Below are positions 61,534-64,000 of a stretch of 64,000 bases of DNA, piece after piece. The notes beneath the pieces were generated by a model that was not told the DNA's origin, did not search any database, and worked only from the letters and a program-made list of their open reading frames with translations. Location of the stretch: positions 420,900 through 484,899 of the forward strand of contig NZ_JADPJH010000002.1 of the NCBI RefSeq assembly GCF_023073315.1. The letters are read 5' to 3'. Every line of letters begins with the position of its first letter. Positions within the stretch are counted from its first letter, which is position 1. Position numbers and translations under genes: made by a program. This stretch comes from Bradyrhizobium sp. 1 (lineage in GTDB: Bacteria > Pseudomonadota > Alphaproteobacteria > Rhizobiales > Xanthobacteraceae).

Positions 61534-64000
61534 TCAATGAAAATCCCGCGACGGCGGCAGGATGCGGACGTTGCGGGGGTGGCGGTGTTTTTGCGCGGGC
61601 ATGTCCGCAAGCGCACGGGGGTCTTCGTTGAGCGGCTCGATCACGGTGGCGCCTGCCGGCACCGGATGCTTGCGGCTCAGCGCATCGTTGGCGAGGCTGA
61701 CCAGATCGTGCGAGCGGTCGATCATGCGCTGGGCGATCAGATGCGTCACCTTTTCGGGGCTGCTCTGGATATAGCCCTGAACCTCGATGAGGCGCGCACC
61801 CATCACCTCCTTGCGGTACTGCTCCATGACTTTGGGCCACACTACGACATTGGCGATGCCGGTTTCGTCCTCCAGCGTCATGAACACGACGCCGCTGGCG
61901 CTGCCCGGCCGCTGCCGCACCAGCACCACGCCGGCGCAGCGAACGCGGCGCCGCTCGTTGTCGTGGCTGATCTCCTTGCAGGCGACGATATGCTCGCGCG
62001 AAAACATCTCGCGCAGGAATTCCATCGGATGGCCCTTCAGCGACAGCCGGATGGTCTGGTAGTCCGCGACGACCTGCTCGGAACGCGGCATCAATGGCAA
62101 CGGCTGCGCGTGCTCGTCCGGCTGCTCGCGCGCGGTCGCCGCCTCGAACAGCGGCAGTGCAACATCGTCGGGCAGCCGCCGCACCTGCCACAGCGCCTCG
62201 CGGCGATCGAGCCCGAGCGAGCGGAACGCGTCGGCATCCGCGAGCAGGATCAGCGCGCGCTTGGGCAGGCCGGTGTCGCGGGCGAAATCCTCGAGCGAAG
62301 TAAAGCTGCGCCGGTTGCGGACCTTGATGATGCAGTCAGCCCAATCTTCCTGCTTGACGTATTCCTTGCCTTGCCGTTTCGCCTGCTCCTCTTTGAGGAA
62401 CTCCTCATCCGGATCGAGCCAATGAAAGCCGTCGATCTGACGGAAGCCCAGACGCACAGCGCAGTATTTTCCGTCACCATTCTCCAGTGTGTTCTGAGCA
62501 AAACTGTAGGACACATCGATGTCGCGCACCTCGACGCCGTTCTTGCGGGCATCGCTGACGATCTGAGCGGGCGCGTAAAAGCCCATCGGCTGCGAGTTCA
62601 GGAGACCGCAGCAGAATGCGTCGGGATGGTGATGCTTCAGCCATGACGAGATGTAGACGAGTTGCGCAAAGCTCGCAGCATGGCTCTCCGGGAAACCGTA
62701 GGAGCCAAAGCCCTTAATCTGGTCAAAACAGCTACGAGCAAAATTAGGGTCGTAGCCGCGCGTGACCATGTTGCCGATCAGCTTCTCCTCGTATTGGCCG
62801 ATCGTGCCGACATTGCGGAAGGTCGCCATCGAGCGGCGCAGGCCGTTGGCTTCTTCGGAGGTGAATTTCGCTGCCTCGATCGCGATGCGCATCGCCTGCT
62901 CCTGGAACAGAGGCACGCCCAACGTTTTGTGCAGCACATTGTAAAGCTCGTCCTTGTCGCCGTGGTCCGGCGACGGCGAGGGATAACTCACCTTTTCCAG
63001 ACCATTCCGCCGCCGCAAATACGGATGAACCATGTCGCCCTGGATCGGACCCGGCCGCACGATCGCGACCTCGATGACGAGATCGTAAAAGGTTCGCGGT
63101 TTCAGGCGCGGCAGCATGTTCATCTGCGCCCGGCTCTCGACCTGGAACACGCCGAGCGATTCCCCTCGCTGAAGCATCTGATAAACTTCGTCGTCATCCT
63201 CCGATTTTATGTCCGCAAGCTCGTAACGTCTGCCCTTGTGGTCCGCGATCAGATCAAAACATTTCCTGATGCAGGTCAGCATGCCCAGCGCGAGCACGTC
63301 GACCTTCATCATGTTGAGCGCGTCGACGTCGTCCTTGTCCCATTCGATGAAGGTGCGGTCGTCCATCGCGGCGTTACCGATCGGCACATAGGTGTCGAGC
63401 CGGTCCTGCGTCAGCACATAGCCACCGACATGCTGGGAGAGATGGCGCGGGAATTCGATCAGCTCGGTCGCAAGCTCGACCGCGAGATTGATCATGGGAT
63501 TTTGCGGATCGAGCCCGGCCTGCCTGACCTGCATGTCGTTGAGGCCCTTGCCCCAGCTGCCCCAGACGGTATCCGCGAGCGCGGCGGTGACGTCCTCGGT
63601 TAGTCCCAGCGCCTTGCCGACATCGCGGATGGCGCTGCGCGGACGGTAATGGATGACGGTGGCGATGATCGCCGCGCGGTGGCGACCATAGCGGCGATAA
63701 ACATATTGCATCACCTCCTCGCGCCGGGAGTGCTCGAAATCGACGTCGATGTCAGGCGGCTCCAGCCGCTCCTTGGAGATGAAGCGCTCGAACAGCAGAT
63801 CGACCTTGGTCGGATCGACCGAGGTAATGCCGAGCACGTAGCAGACGGCCGAGTTCGCCGCCGATCCCCGTCCCTGACACAAGATGTTCTGGCTGCGCGC
63901 ATAGTGGACGATGTCGTGCACGGTGAGAAAATAGTGCGCGTACTTCAGCTCGGCGATCAGCGAGAGCTCTTTCTTCAGCGTGGCGTGCAGCTTTGCGTCA
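61534..64000 (-). CDS. dnaE2: error-prone DNA polymerase DnaE2 (ImuC), N terminus outside window
   Basis: The C-terminal 821 residues of the DnaE2 branch of bacterial Pol III alpha subunits. PPDIDVDFEHSRREEVMQYV carries the catalytic aspartates of the palm; FKDQ-equivalent text and the GSYGFPESHAASFA-like region (FGSYGFPESHAASFAQLVY) follow. The end HPRNVRILPPSRDFH is the DnaE2 hallmark. The OB-fold part (GVVFMTLEDETGIANVVVWP) is intact. It performs SOS-induced translesion synthesis with ImuA and ImuB. The frame stays open to position 64000, so the PHP domain and, presumably, imuA/imuB lie upstream outside. Confidence 0.96.
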   Translation of the reverse strand, partial: DAKLHATLKKELSLIAELKYAHYFLTVHDIVHYARSQNILCQGRGSAANSAVCYVLGITSVDPTKVDLLFERFISKERLEPPDIDVDFEHSRREEVMQYVYRRYGRHRAAIIATVIHYRPRSAIRDVGKALGLTEDVTAALADTVWGSWGKGLNDMQVRQAGLDPQNPMINLAVELATELIEFPRHLSQHVGGYVLTQDRLDTYVPIGNAAMDDRTFIEWDKDDVDALNMMKVDVLALGMLTCIRKCFDLIADHKGRRYELADIKSEDDDEVYQMLQRGESLGVFQVESRAQMNMLPRLKPRTFYDLVIEVAIVRPGPIQGDMVHPYLRRRNGLEKVSYPSPSPDHGDKDELYNVLHKTLGVPLFQEQAMRIAIEAAKFTSEEANGLRRSMATFRNVGTIGQYEEKLIGNMVTRGYDPNFARSCFDQIKGFGSYGFPESHAASFAQLVYISSWLKHHHPDAFCCGLLNSQPMGFYAPAQIVSDARKNGVEVRDIDVSYSFAQNTLENGDGKYCAVRLGFRQIDGFHWLDPDEEFLKEEQAKRQGKEYVKQEDWADCIIKVRNRRSFTSLEDFARDTGLPKRALILLADADAFRSLGLDRREALWQVRRLPDDVALPLFEAATAREQPDEHAQPLPLMPRSEQVVADYQTIRLSLKGHPMEFLREMFSREHIVACKEISHDNERRRVRCAGVVLVRQRPGSASGVVFMTLEDETGIANVVVWPKVMEQYRKEVMGARLIEVQGYIQSSPEKVTHLIAQRMIDRSHDLVSLANDALSRKHPVPAGATVIEPLNEDPRALADMPAQKHRHPRNVRILPPSRDFH

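Overview
The window is high-GC alphaproteobacterial DNA, most likely a Bradyrhizobium chromosome (inference). The evidence is the mix of families: a MucR regulator close to a DivJ-like kinase, the TIGR03808/TIGR03809 pair, two DUF2336 proteins, an EcfF-OsrA type sigma/anti-sigma pair, DnaE2, and several families of short palindromic intergenic repeats. I see no rRNA, tRNA, CRISPR array, transposase or prophage. It reads as core or lightly accessory chromosome.

Layout. 1-7.2 kb: a truncated exported alpha/beta hydrolase divergent from an AraC regulator; a GAF histidine kinase divergent from a single-domain response regulator; a GFA protein followed by decayed sequence; a LuxR regulator followed by five small, mostly membrane, proteins with a sigma-54-like promoter among them. 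7.2-15.3 kb: a lipoprotein and a 62-aa protein divergent from a DUF2336 gene, with CtrA-type boxes between; DUF1491, a peptidoglycan-binding protein, a DivJ-like kinase, DUF5330, SufE and MucR. 15.5-24 kb: two polytopic glycosyltransferases (GT39 and GT87 type), a class II aldolase, an M20 dipeptidase, a HerA-like ATPase and two small proteins. 24.3-34.3 kb: folP-folB-folK, then a propionate/methylmalonyl-CoA block: mutA, a GFA gene, mutB, a DUF3298 protein, a Bug-family binding protein, the mutase chaperone GTPase meaB, and pyroglutamyl peptidase.

34.5-43 kb: TIGR03808 and TIGR03809 genes; an operon of ECF sigma factor, anti-sigma factor and secreted subtilase; a membrane GGDEF cyclase; a second DUF2336 gene. 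42.9-49.1 kb: a periplasmic aldehyde oxidoreductase paoABC, preceded by ecfF-osrA, with a divergent exported low-complexity protein. 49.2-58.5 kb: enoyl-CoA hydratase, TolC-like channel, P-loop ATPase, exported amidohydrolase, LysE exporter, and a heavy-metal RND pump (CzcBA). 58.6-64 kb: family III CoA-transferase, small membrane protein, an SDR flanked by inverted copies of a palindromic repeat, and the C-terminal part of dnaE2.

The best candidate for a little-described system is the sigma/anti-sigma/subtilase operon (37142-40104). The C-terminal part of the anti-sigma factor looks like the propeptide module that the neighbouring protease also carries, which suggests that the protease reports to the sigma factor. 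Second is the small-protein cluster at 6159-7153. Starts were moved inward from the longest frame where a family start, a ribosome binding site or an ATG in place of TTG supported it.
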